This document shows positions 15,693-23,374 of a stretch of DNA of 64,000 nt, one piece after another. A model generated the notes under the pieces. It saw nothing but the letters and a program-made list of their open reading frames with translations. It searched no databases and was not told the origin of the DNA. Position 1 is the stretch's first letter. Each line of letters opens with the position of its first letter. A program made the translations under genes and the position numbers. The stretch spans positions 124,001 to 188,000 of the forward strand of contig CAZVGO010000004.1 of assembly GCA_964626755.1 (NCBI GenBank). The letters run 5' to 3'. The DNA comes from JACDAV01 sp964626755. Its GTDB lineage: Bacteria > Chloroflexota > Limnocylindria > Limnocylindrales > CSP1-4.

Positions 15693-16280
15693 TTGGTGAC
15701 GTTGCAGCCGAGACTCATCCCGCTCTCGCTCCCATGGTGCATCTCCCCATCCACGCCGTTCCTCAGGCTTCTGTGGGAGGAACGAACAGCCCTGGCCAGT
15801 GTCGAGTTCTGCGCCGACTTTGGACCAGCCATCGATCGAGCCGTATCGCCGTCTGGGCAGCTGTCGGGCGAGATCGTCGACGTCCTGATCGCCGAACCGC
15901 CACCGATCGGGCTGCCGATCGAAGGAACCAGGAGCAGAACTCGTTTCCGCTGGCTCCGCGCCAGCTTCAGCGGTGTGCATACCGCTGAAACGCACCTGGC
16001 CCATAGCAACACTGAAGTCATCGACGAGTCGAGCTACGACTGGAGCGAGCTAGGTAAGGCCAACTGGACGCCGGGGCGGGATTCGACCGAGTTCCTCGAG
16101 GCGTTCCACAAGCAGTGGCTGGAGTCGGGCCTCTGTCCAGACCCGGGCATCTATCTGGTCGAGACAGCCGAGCTCCGACCCGAGACTGCGCAGTACCTGA
16201 TCCTCGGACACGACGCGTACATCACCGCTACAGCCGAAGCGTTTGATTGGGTCACAGTTCGGGATCTTCCCGAGTGGTGA
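15693..16280 (+). CDS. Hypothetical protein, candidate immunity-type
   Basis: This 195-residue frame starts with a GTG close behind the RHS relic. The C-terminal 90 residues look most protein-like (SYDWSELGKANWTPGRDSTE, then GLCPDPGIYLVETAELRPET, then ITATAEAFDWVTVRDLPEW). They are acidic and aromatic, in the manner of RHS immunity proteins. The N-terminal third may be fused debris; the true start could lie further in. The end shares the block CGAGTGGTGACGCTCT with 14701-14716. No known family was recognised. Confidence 0.5.
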   Translation: MVTLQPRLIPLSLPWCISPSTPFLRLLWEERTALASVEFCADFGPAIDRAVSPSGQLSGEIVDVLIAEPPPIGLPIEGTRSRTRFRWLRASFSGVHTAETHLAHSNTEVIDESSYDWSELGKANWTPGRDSTEFLEAFHKQWLESGLCPDPGIYLVETAELRPETAQYLILGHDAYITATAEAFDWVTVRDLPEW

Positions 16281-16980
16281 CGCTCTTTTCTGAGAATCGG
16301 CGCGGTTCCATCGACGTTCCTCCAGGGTCGTCTCTGCCGGGCGTTTACGGGCCCGCCCCCTACCGGCTGACTCCACTGACCCCGGAACAGGCGCTCGGCT
16401 AGCTCCGCTCGTTCGCCGGCATACAGCTGTAGACGCCGTCGTCAAGACCGACTGGGTAGGCAACCGGGCAGGCAGTCGACCCGTCTCGGCTTCTCTCAGC
16501 GCGAACCAGGAACAAGACTGCCCAGGTTGCCGAGCGGCAGCATTCGCGGAGATCTGACTACCTTCGTGCTTGACGCTGAGCACAGGTGCAGCGCTTGATG
16601 AGTAGTTAGGCGATCCGCGGTTCGGTCCTTGGGACGAACAGGCAGGGGCCGACGGGTGGACGGACGCCAACGATCGGGGCTAGCGAAACGGGGGAGTGGT
16701 CGGGGGCGGTGGACGGCCAGAAAGGATCGGACGTTCGATATCCTTATCCAGAGTCAAGTGCCGGAATCGGGTCTCGCGAGCCATCGCGTAAGCGTGGAGG
16801 ACGGCGATCGCCGTCCGATTTCGGGGTGAGTCAGGCGCACATCCCGGCGATAGGGGTGTTGTGCGTCAGACCTTCTTGGACACCCTGAACTGTGATCGAT
16901 CAGGATGGCCAGGGAGGTGCTGGAGACTTGGGTCGGAAGCCGTTCAAGACACCTGATGAAAAGCTCGCCGGATAGCGTCG
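16281..16980. other. Intergenic stretch, right edge of the RHS island
   Basis: About 700 nt without a supported gene. It contains the right direct-repeat copy (16746-16847) and an isolated AGTTAGGCGATC motif at 16604. Short frames on both strands are Arg/Ser-rich and not convincing. No terminator with a T-run was found. Confidence 0.6.
16746..16847 (+). repeat. Island-flanking direct repeat, right copy (102 nt)
   Basis: Ungapped partner of 10761-10862: identical ends (ATCCAGAG and the TGAGTCAGGCGCACATCCCG block) at the same 81-nt spacing, with a diverged interior. It contains two of the AGTYARGCGC-type motifs at 16752 and 16829. It lies to the right of the RHS relics and immunity-like genes. 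Confidence 0.65.
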
Positions 16981-17391
16981 ATGAGTGCGCTCCCTCTGGA
17001 TGCACTACCAGGTTCGAAAGGTCACCTGACCGTGGCGGCCGGACTCGCTCGCCGACGTATGCTCGTTCGCTGGTCCACGGGTCTGGCAGTCGGCGTGGTA
17101 TCCGGGCTGTTGCCTCTGGCCATTGGAACGCTCGGCCTGGCGCTGGCTCTTCCGGGCGCCATCTGGTCACTCGTCGCGCGACCCCGAGGCGTGGCTTTGT
17201 CCGGCTTCATGGCCGGTCTTGGGGGTACCTGGCTCATTGTCTGGGCTCGCGCGATGCAGTCGTGCGTCGGGGTCAACACTCCGACGGATGGCTGCGTCGG
17301 ACCCGATCTGTCGGGCTGGTTAATAGTCCCAATCGCGATTCTCGCGGCGGCCGGCGCGATCGCAGTCGTCACGTCGCTTCGACGCAACTAG
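16981..17391 (+). CDS. Small integral membrane protein of unknown function
   Basis: This 136-residue protein has about four hydrophobic segments (GLAVGVVSGLLPLAIGTLGL, IWSLVARPRGVALSGF, GGTWLIVWA, WLIVPIAILAAAGAIAVV). A loop with two cysteines lies before the last segment (SCVGVNTPTDGCVGPD), which could form a disulfide outside the cell. It starts at an ATG without a strong ribosome site. Similar small four-helix proteins with this paired-Cys loop are common in actinobacteria-like and chloroflexi-like genomes, but I know no function. It is the last gene before rpmB. Confidence 0.6.
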   Translation: MSALPLDALPGSKGHLTVAAGLARRRMLVRWSTGLAVGVVSGLLPLAIGTLGLALALPGAIWSLVARPRGVALSGFMAGLGGTWLIVWARAMQSCVGVNTPTDGCVGPDLSGWLIVPIAILAAAGAIAVVTSLRRN

Positions 17392-17677
17392 TTCGCTTCG
17401 ACCCCAGGCGGTCTCGCTTGGTGTAAAGGGCGTCCGTGCTACGTCGGGGCGAAGGTGTGGTTCGACGCTGGCGAGGCCCTTTCCGCGACGCGGGCCGCCC
17501 TGGTCCGCTGACGCGATCCGAAAACACAGGGCCTGGCTGCGTTCAGGAGCGGATACCCGGCCGCTTCGAGCTTGGCTGGTCGGCGCGCCTGATGAGCAGT
17601 CGTCGGCTCCCGCCCCTTGACAACCATAGGAGCTTGTTGGGCGCTCAAGAACCGAGGAACGCGGCCCTAAGCCGTGT

Positions 17678-17875
17678 CTAGCGGGCGCTCTTCGTCAGGG
17701 TTCGACGGCAGCGCGTGCAGACCAGCTGCTTGCTGACCACGCCCTTGATCGTGATCGTCGTCGGCTGCAGATTCGGCTGGTAGCGGCGGTGGGCGCGAAC
17801 GCGGTTCATTCCGACCGACTGCGGGTTGAACCCGGCCATCGACACCTTGCCGCAAATCGCGCAGGAGCGAGCCAT
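17678..17875 (-). CDS. rpmB: Large ribosomal subunit protein bL28
   Basis: The 65-residue protein has the L28 N-terminus (ARSCAICGK), then the RRYQPNLQ block and CTRCRRTL. The two CxxC pairs show the zinc-binding form. It is encoded on the minus strand, divergent from the asp23-fakA-recG operon. A minus-strand TGCTAGCAT, identical to the -10-like box upstream of coaD, lies about 60 nt before the start. Many genomes keep rpmB next to asp23 and fakA, which confirms the assignment. Confidence 0.97.
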   Translation of the reverse strand: MARSCAICGKVSMAGFNPQSVGMNRVRAHRRYQPNLQPTTITIKGVVSKQLVCTRCRRTLTKSAR

Positions 17876-17935
17876 CGTGGTCCTCGGAGGGTGACAAGGA
17901 AGAGCCTCGCCGGCCGTTCGGCCCAGCGGGCAAGG

Positions 17936-17945
17936 TATGCTAGCA
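17936..17945. promoter_or_regulatory. Overlapping divergent -10 elements between rpmB and asp23
   Basis: On the plus strand TATGCT (17936-17941) faces the asp23 operon. On the minus strand the same bases read TGCTAGCAT (complement of 17937-17945), an extended -10 facing rpmB. The surrounding GTATGCTAGCACAC is a near palindrome, so the two promoters would share their -10 DNA and probably exclude each other. Confidence 0.45.
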
Positions 17946-17988
17946 CACCGACTCCGAGGCCCTCGGTCCCGAGGAGGACGTCGCCCGC

Positions 17989-18411
17989 GTGCCCACCCAC
18001 CCGACGCCCGGCCGATCCGTGATCAGCCGTCGCGCCATCGCCGACATCGTCCGTGCCGCGACCCTCGGCTCGTACGGCGTGACCGGCTTTGCCGGCAGTC
18101 TGCCGAGCCAGGCCCTGTCCGCGCTCGGCGTCCGCCAGAACGGCCTCCGACTCGGACTGAAGGACGGCCTCACGATCGACCTCCAGCTCACCGTGGCCTA
18201 TGGCCTGCCCGTCGCCGAGGTTGCGCGGCAGGTCGACTCCGCGGTCCGCCACGCGATCCGGCGGGCCCTCGGGCGCGAGGTGACCCGGCTGACCATCCAC
18301 GTCGAGGGCCTGCGTTATCAGCCCGGGGGGCCGCCGCCGCCGTCCGCCCCGAGCGATCGTCCGCCCGTCGCGACGGCCGACCTGGCCGACAGCGGAACGG
18401 ACGTCGCCTGA
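17989..18411 (+). CDS. Asp23/Gls24-family envelope stress protein
   Basis: The 140-residue protein shows the Asp23 pattern: an N-terminal helix (ISRRAIADIVRAATLGSYGV), beta strands (GLRLGLKDGLTIDLQLTVAY), then VAEVARQVDSAVRHAI and a closing strand with IHVEGLRY. Members associate with membranes in Gram-positive bacteria; the exact role is unsettled. A Pro/Ala/Asp-rich tail follows. The GTG start lies 48 nt after the divergent promoter, and the stop overlaps the fakA ATG. A second Asp23 protein is encoded at 28852-29166. Confidence 0.85.
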   Translation: MPTHPTPGRSVISRRAIADIVRAATLGSYGVTGFAGSLPSQALSALGVRQNGLRLGLKDGLTIDLQLTVAYGLPVAEVARQVDSAVRHAIRRALGREVTRLTIHVEGLRYQPGGPPPPSAPSDRPPVATADLADSGTDVA

Positions 18412-20084
18412 TGGCCCGCCGCTCGTGCGACGGCGCCGGCCTGCTCGCCGCGTTCCGGGCTGGGAGCGCGAACCTCGAGGCCTACGTCGACGAGATCAAC
18501 GGCCTGAATGTCTACCCGGTCCCCGACGGGGACACGGGATCGAACATGTACGCCACCGTCAGAGCGGCCCTCGAAGAGGCCGAGACCGTCGCCGGTGAGC
18601 CGGCCGGCCGGATCGCCCAGGCGATCAGCTTCGGCGCATTGATGGGGGCACGCGGCAACTCCGGTGTGATCACGAGCCAGATCTTCCGCGGGATGGCCGA
18701 CGCGCTCGAGGGCAAGCAGCGGTTCAACGGGCTCGACCTCGCCCACGCGCTGTCGGAGGGCGCGAAGGCGGCGTACGGCGCGGTCGCGAAGCCGGTCGAG
18801 GGAACGATCCTGACAGTGATCCGCGAGTCGGCCGACGCCGCGGTGTCGGTGGCCGAGCGGAACAACGACATCGAGACGGTGCTTACCGCGACCGTCGATG
18901 CGGCCGAGAAGTCCGTCGCCCGGACGCCGAGCCTCCTCGCCATCCTGCGCGAGGCGGGGGTCGTCGATGCGGGCGGCCAGGGGGTCTACCGGCTGTTCCA
19001 GGGCGCGCTGCTCCATCTCGTCGGTCACGTCCCGACGGGCGCTGGTCGGGCCAAGGCAGCCGCGGCGCGGCCGGCCGCGCTGGTCGCCCACGCCGACGAA
19101 GGCTTCGGCTACGAGACGATGTTCCTCGTCCAGCCGGAGGGCTCGGGCCGGCTCGACCTCGATGCGATCCGGTCCCGCCTCGAGTCCATCGGCGAGTCGG
19201 TCCTCGTCGCCGGGGACGCCCGGACGATCAAGGTCCACGTCCACAACGAGCACCCCGACCAGGTGATCGCCTACGGCCTGACTCTCGGGACGCTGAGCAA
19301 GATCAGTGTCGAGAACCTCGACAACCAGACGCGCGACGTCCGCGAGGTGCGCGCCTCAGAGTTCACCAGGGGCCCGGCGGACGCGCCGGCAGCGGCACGA
19401 CGGAGTCCGGAATCCGGCAACGGCCGGTTGCCCCTGGCAGTCGTCGCGGTGACGGCGGGCGACGGCCTGGCAGCGATCTTCGGCGAGTTCGGAGCCGCCG
19501 CGGTCGTCAAGGGCGGCCAGTCGGCCAACCCCAGCACCGGCGAGCTGCTCGATGCCGTCAAGGCGATCGACGCGGATGAGATCGTGCTCCTCCCCAACAA
19601 CCCGAACGTCGTCATGGCCGCTCGCCAGGTCGCGACGATGGCCGGCCGCCCGGTCTCGGTCGTACCGACCCGCAATGCCGCGGAGGGATTCGCGGCGCTG
19701 CTTGCGCTTGACCCGACGAAGGACGCCGCCGACAACGCCGATCCGATGACCGAGGCCGGTCGGGCGATCCAGACGCTCGCGGTGACCGAGGCCGTACGCG
19801 ACGCGACGATCGGCGGAAAGAAGGTCAAGCGCGGCCAGACGATCGCGTTGGACCCGGACGACGGGCTCGTGGCCGGCGGCAAGGACCGCGACAGGGTGGT
19901 GCTCCAGGCCGTGCGCGCGCTCAAGCCTGGCTTCGAGCTCGTCACCGTGTACTACGGGGACGGGTCCGATCTCGCCGAGGCCGAGGCGATCGCCCGGAAG
20001 ATCGGGGCGGCGGTACCCGGGATCGAGGTCGAGGTCGTCCACGGCGGCCAGCCGCATTACCGGTACCTCATCTCGGCCGAGTAG
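18411..20084 (+). CDS. fakA: FakA-like fatty acid kinase ATP-binding subunit (DAK2/DhaL domain)
   Basis: The N-terminal DhaL domain has the metal/ATP motif NVYPVPDGDTGSNM (D39, D41) and ARGNSGVITSQIFRGM. The second half (about residues 300-557) contains the middle and C-terminal domains of the FakA/YloV family, with LLPNNPNVVMAARQVA and VTVYYGDGSDLAEA. In Firmicutes FakA phosphorylates fatty acids carried by FakB (DegV family); no fakB is in the window. The ATG overlaps the asp23 stop (TGATG). The asp23-fakA-recG order is widely conserved, also in Firmicutes. The kinase role is family-based inference. Confidence 0.88.
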   Translation: MARRSCDGAGLLAAFRAGSANLEAYVDEINGLNVYPVPDGDTGSNMYATVRAALEEAETVAGEPAGRIAQAISFGALMGARGNSGVITSQIFRGMADALEGKQRFNGLDLAHALSEGAKAAYGAVAKPVEGTILTVIRESADAAVSVAERNNDIETVLTATVDAAEKSVARTPSLLAILREAGVVDAGGQGVYRLFQGALLHLVGHVPTGAGRAKAAAARPAALVAHADEGFGYETMFLVQPEGSGRLDLDAIRSRLESIGESVLVAGDARTIKVHVHNEHPDQVIAYGLTLGTLSKISVENLDNQTRDVREVRASEFTRGPADAPAAARRSPESGNGRLPLAVVAVTAGDGLAAIFGEFGAAAVVKGGQSANPSTGELLDAVKAIDADEIVLLPNNPNVVMAARQVATMAGRPVSVVPTRNAAEGFAALLALDPTKDAADNADPMTEAGRAIQTLAVTEAVRDATIGGKKVKRGQTIALDPDDGLVAGGKDRDRVVLQAVRALKPGFELVTVYYGDGSDLAEAEAIARKIGAAVPGIEVEVVHGGQPHYRYLISAE

Positions 20085-20088
20085 GTTC

Positions 20089-22299
20089 GTGACCCGAGCT
20101 CCGGCGGCAACGCTGCCGGCCGATCCAGTCGCGATCCTCGACCTGCCGCTCGGCGTTTCGGGCCTGGCGTCGGGCGCGGCGCTCCGGCGGGCCGGGCGGC
20201 GGCTCGGGTTCTACACGGTTCGCGACCTGCTCTTCCACCTCCCGCGCCGGTACGACGACCTGCGCGAGATGAAAAAGCTCGTCGACCTCGTCTGGGCGGA
20301 GGAGGGGACCGTCGTCAGCGCCCGGGTGCGGGTGGCCGACATTCGTGTCGAGCCCGGATTCCGGCGACGGACCCAGCGGACGATCGCCCGGTTCGAGGAC
20401 GAGACCGGCGCGATCGACGCGACCTGGTTCGGCCGGCGCTACATCGAGAAGCGGCTCAAGGCGGGCGACAGCGTTGTCGTTAGCGGCAAGCTCAAGCGGT
20501 TCGGTCGGAAGCTGTCGATCGACAACCCGGAATTCCAGCACGACACGGAGGACGCGGACCTCCTCCACGTGGGCCGGATCGTGCCGGTGTACCGGCTCAC
20601 GGCGGGCCTGACCGCGGCCCGCCTCCGGACCGGGATGCGCGAGGCGCTCGACCGCGCGGGGAGCCACTACCCGGAATACATGCCGGAGGAGATCCGCCGC
20701 GGCGAGTCCTTGCCGCCGATCGCGACCGCGCTCGAGGAGGCGCATTACCCGTCGTCGTTCGAGGCGCGCGATGCCGCGCTCAGGCGGCTCGCCTTCGACG
20801 AGCTCCTCGCGCTCCAGGTCGGGATGGTCGGACGGCGCCGGCAGCGGGGTCGCGACGAGGCGCGGCCCATCCGGATCGCGGCGTCGGACGATGCGGCCCT
20901 CCGATCCGCGCTGGAGGCGTCGTTGTCGCGGAAGCTGTCGCACGGGGCGAAGCTGACGGCCGACCAGACGACCGCGACGGACGGGATCCGCGACGACCTC
21001 GCCCGGTCGACGCCGATGCTCCGCCTCCTCCAGGGTGACGTCGGCTCCGGCAAGACCGCGGTCGCGGCGTGGGCGCTGGGCGCGGCCGCGCGAGCCGGTC
21101 TCCAGGGCGCGCTCCTCGCGCCGACGGACCTGCTGGCCCGCCAGCACCACGTGACCCTGTCCGACCTGCTCGAGGACGCGGGCATTCCGGTGACCCTGCT
21201 GACCGGATCCCTGAGCGGTGCGGGGACGAAGAGCGCTCTCGAGGCACTGCGCTCCGGGCAGGCCCAGGTCGTCGTCGGCACCCACGCGCTCATCCAGGAA
21301 CGGGTCGACTTCGCGGCGCTCGGGCTCGTCGTCATCGACGAGCAGCATCGGTTCGGCGTCGAGCAGCGCAGCCAGCTCGAGGCAAAGGCCGGCGGTCAGG
21401 CGCCCCACGTCCTGCTGATGACCGCGACGCCGATCCCGCGGACGCTCGGCCAGGTCCTCTACGCGGACCTCGACCTCTCGACGCTCCGGACGCCGCCGGC
21501 CGGCCGGCTCGAGATCAAGACCGCGATCCGCCACCCCGACGAGCTCGACCGGCTGTGGCAGTTCGTCCGGGCGGAGGCCGCCGCGGGCCGGGCGACATTC
21601 GTTGTCGTGCCGGCGATCGAGGAGTCCGAGGACTCGGAGGTCGTCGCCGCCGAGTCCGAGGCCGTCCGCCTGGCCGCGCTGCTCGATCCGCTCCGGGTCG
21701 GGATGGTGCACGGCCGGATGAAGGCCCAGGATCGCGATGTGGAGCTCGGCAAGTTGAGGGACGGTGAGCTCGACGTCCTCGTCGGCACGACGGTGCTCGA
21801 GGTCGGGGTCGATGTGCCCCGGGCGAGCGTCATGGTCGTCGAGTCGGCCGACCGGTTCGGGCTCGCCCAGCTCCACCAGCTCCGGGGGCGAGTGGGCCGG
21901 GGGACGGACCAGTCGTACGCCGCGCTCGTGTCGACGGTCGCGACGACGACCGAATGGGAGGGCCTGATCTCCGGGCGCCTGAGTCCGACGACAACCGAGC
22001 AGGCGCGGCTCCTCGCGGTCGAGCGGACGACCGACGGCTTCGAGCTCGCCGAGAAGGACTGGGAGCTGCGCCGGGAGGGGAACGTCCTCGGGCTCGTCCA
22101 GAGCGGCCTGCCCCAGCTCCGGGTCGCGTCGTTGCAGGAGGCTGCGCACCGGGATCTCGCGACGCGGGCGCGCGACCACGCGGAGGCGCTCCTCGATTCC
22201 GAGGGGGGCCTCCGGCGCGGGGCTGATGCGCTCGGTCGTGAGCTCGGGCGCGGCTGGCTCGCCCGGGTCTTCGCCGGCGATCCGGGCGGGAGCGCCTGA
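20089..22299 (+). CDS. recG: ATP-dependent DNA helicase RecG
   Basis: Remodels stalled forks and Holliday junctions. An N-terminal wedge/OB domain (about residues 50-190) contains RARVRVADIRV and GKLKRFGRK. The helicase core follows: Walker A GDVGSGKT (316-323), DEQH (417-420), TATPIPRTL, and the C-terminal lobe with GRVGRGTDQSY. At 736 residues it is of normal length. It starts with GTG four bases after fakA. The next gene, rsmD, begins two bases after its stop. Confidence 0.96.
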   Translation: MTRAPAATLPADPVAILDLPLGVSGLASGAALRRAGRRLGFYTVRDLLFHLPRRYDDLREMKKLVDLVWAEEGTVVSARVRVADIRVEPGFRRRTQRTIARFEDETGAIDATWFGRRYIEKRLKAGDSVVVSGKLKRFGRKLSIDNPEFQHDTEDADLLHVGRIVPVYRLTAGLTAARLRTGMREALDRAGSHYPEYMPEEIRRGESLPPIATALEEAHYPSSFEARDAALRRLAFDELLALQVGMVGRRRQRGRDEARPIRIAASDDAALRSALEASLSRKLSHGAKLTADQTTATDGIRDDLARSTPMLRLLQGDVGSGKTAVAAWALGAAARAGLQGALLAPTDLLARQHHVTLSDLLEDAGIPVTLLTGSLSGAGTKSALEALRSGQAQVVVGTHALIQERVDFAALGLVVIDEQHRFGVEQRSQLEAKAGGQAPHVLLMTATPIPRTLGQVLYADLDLSTLRTPPAGRLEIKTAIRHPDELDRLWQFVRAEAAAGRATFVVVPAIEESEDSEVVAAESEAVRLAALLDPLRVGMVHGRMKAQDRDVELGKLRDGELDVLVGTTVLEVGVDVPRASVMVVESADRFGLAQLHQLRGRVGRGTDQSYAALVSTVATTTEWEGLISGRLSPTTTEQARLLAVERTTDGFELAEKDWELRREGNVLGLVQSGLPQLRVASLQEAAHRDLATRARDHAEALLDSEGGLRRGADALGRELGRGWLARVFAGDPGGSA

Positions 22300-22301
22300 C
22301 C

Positions 22302-22877
22302 GTGCCCGACGCCGGCAGGGTGATCGCCGGGTCGGCACGGGGGATCCGGCTCACCGCGCCGGGGCCCGGGACGCGGCCGCTGTCCGACCGGGTGAAGGAG
22401 GCCCTGTTCGCCATCCTCGAGCCTGAACTCCCCGGGGCGCGGGTGCTCGACCTGTTCGCGGGCAGCGGCGCGGCCGGGATCGAGGCGCTGTCACGGGGCG
22501 CGGCCGCGGCGACGTTCGTCGAGTCCGATGCTGCCGCTCTCGGTGTCCTTGCGAAAAATCTCGAACGGACCCGTTTCGCTGGTGCCGGCCGGTCGGTGCG
22601 GGCCGACGTCGTCCAGTGGCTCGGCGCTGGCGGGGTGGCAGCCGGCCCGTTCGACGTCGTGTTCGTCGATCCGCCGTACGCGGAGCCGGATGTGCTCGTC
22701 GGTGTCCTCGAGGTCCTTGGCAGGTCGGCCGAGCTTGTCGCGCCCGGAGGGCGAGTCGTCGCGAAGCATTTCTGGCGGGACCGCCCGCCGACGGCCGTCG
22801 GGCTGCTAGCATCGGACCGCGAGCGCCGGTTCGGTGAGACGGCCCTGACGTTCTACCGGCGCCAGGAGGACGGATGA
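22302..22877 (+). CDS. rsmD: 16S rRNA (guanine966-N2)-methyltransferase
   Basis: Rossmann-fold methyltransferase acting on G966 of small-subunit rRNA. The N-terminus has RVIAGSARGIRL and TRPLSDRVKEALF, as in RsmD. Motif I is VLDLFAGSGAAGIEALSRG, and the catalytic loop is FVDPPY. The length of 191 residues is typical. The stop overlaps the coaD ATG (ATGA), the common rsmD-coaD pair. Confidence 0.95.
   Translation: MPDAGRVIAGSARGIRLTAPGPGTRPLSDRVKEALFAILEPELPGARVLDLFAGSGAAGIEALSRGAAAATFVESDAAALGVLAKNLERTRFAGAGRSVRADVVQWLGAGGVAAGPFDVVFVDPPYAEPDVLVGVLEVLGRSAELVAPGGRVVAKHFWRDRPPTAVGLLASDRERRFGETALTFYRRQEDG
22804..22812 (+). promoter_or_regulatory. Possible internal extended -10 element before coaD
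   Basis: TGCTAGCAT inside the 3' part of rsmD, about 60 nt before coaD. It is identical to the minus-strand box upstream of rpmB. It lies within coding sequence, so it may be chance. Confidence 0.3.
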
Positions 22878-23374
22878 GCGTCGCGGTCTATCCCGGCTCG
22901 TTCGACCCGGTGACGAACGGCCATCTCGACGTCGTTCGGCGGGCGACGGCGGCATTCGATCGAGTGATCGTCGCGGTGCTGGCGAACCCCCGCAAGACGC
23001 CGCTTCTCCCGGTCGAGGAGCGGGTCGCCGCGATCCGCGAGGCTCTGACCGGCGCGGGTGTCGCGGACGGCAAGGTCGAGATCGAGTCGTTCGATGGGCT
23101 GACCGTCGAGTTCTGCCGGTCACGCAACGCGGGATTCATCGTCCGCGGACTGCGCGCGATCAGCGACTTCGAATCCGAGATGCAGCTCGCCCACAACAAC
23201 CGGAAGCTCGCGCCCGGCGTCGACACGGTGTTCTTCATGACGGCGCTCGAGCACGGCTACGTCAGCTCGAGCCTGGTCAAGGAGATCGCCCAGTTCGGCG
23301 GCGACGTCGGCGAGATGGTGCCGCCGTCCGCCGAGCGCCGCCTCCGCGGCGCCCTGGCGACTCAGGCGAGGTGA
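22874..23374 (+). CDS. coaD: Phosphopantetheine adenylyltransferase
   Basis: Fourth step of coenzyme A synthesis: 4'-phosphopantetheine plus ATP gives dephospho-CoA. The N-terminus has YPGSFDPVTNGHLDVV with the nucleotide-binding TNGH motif. The blocks RGLRAISDFESEMQLAHNN and SSSLVKEIAQFGG are as in the family. The length of 166 residues is normal. The stop overlaps the next gene as GTGA. Confidence 0.97.
   Translation: MSVAVYPGSFDPVTNGHLDVVRRATAAFDRVIVAVLANPRKTPLLPVEERVAAIREALTGAGVADGKVEIESFDGLTVEFCRSRNAGFIVRGLRAISDFESEMQLAHNNRKLAPGVDTVFFMTALEHGYVSSSLVKEIAQFGGDVGEMVPPSAERRLRGALATQAR

Noticed and set aside
10755..17677. A CRISPR array or phage att site in the island
   Set aside because: The repeated motifs are short, diverged and unevenly spaced, no spacers or cas genes are present, and there is no tRNA or integrase for an attachment site.
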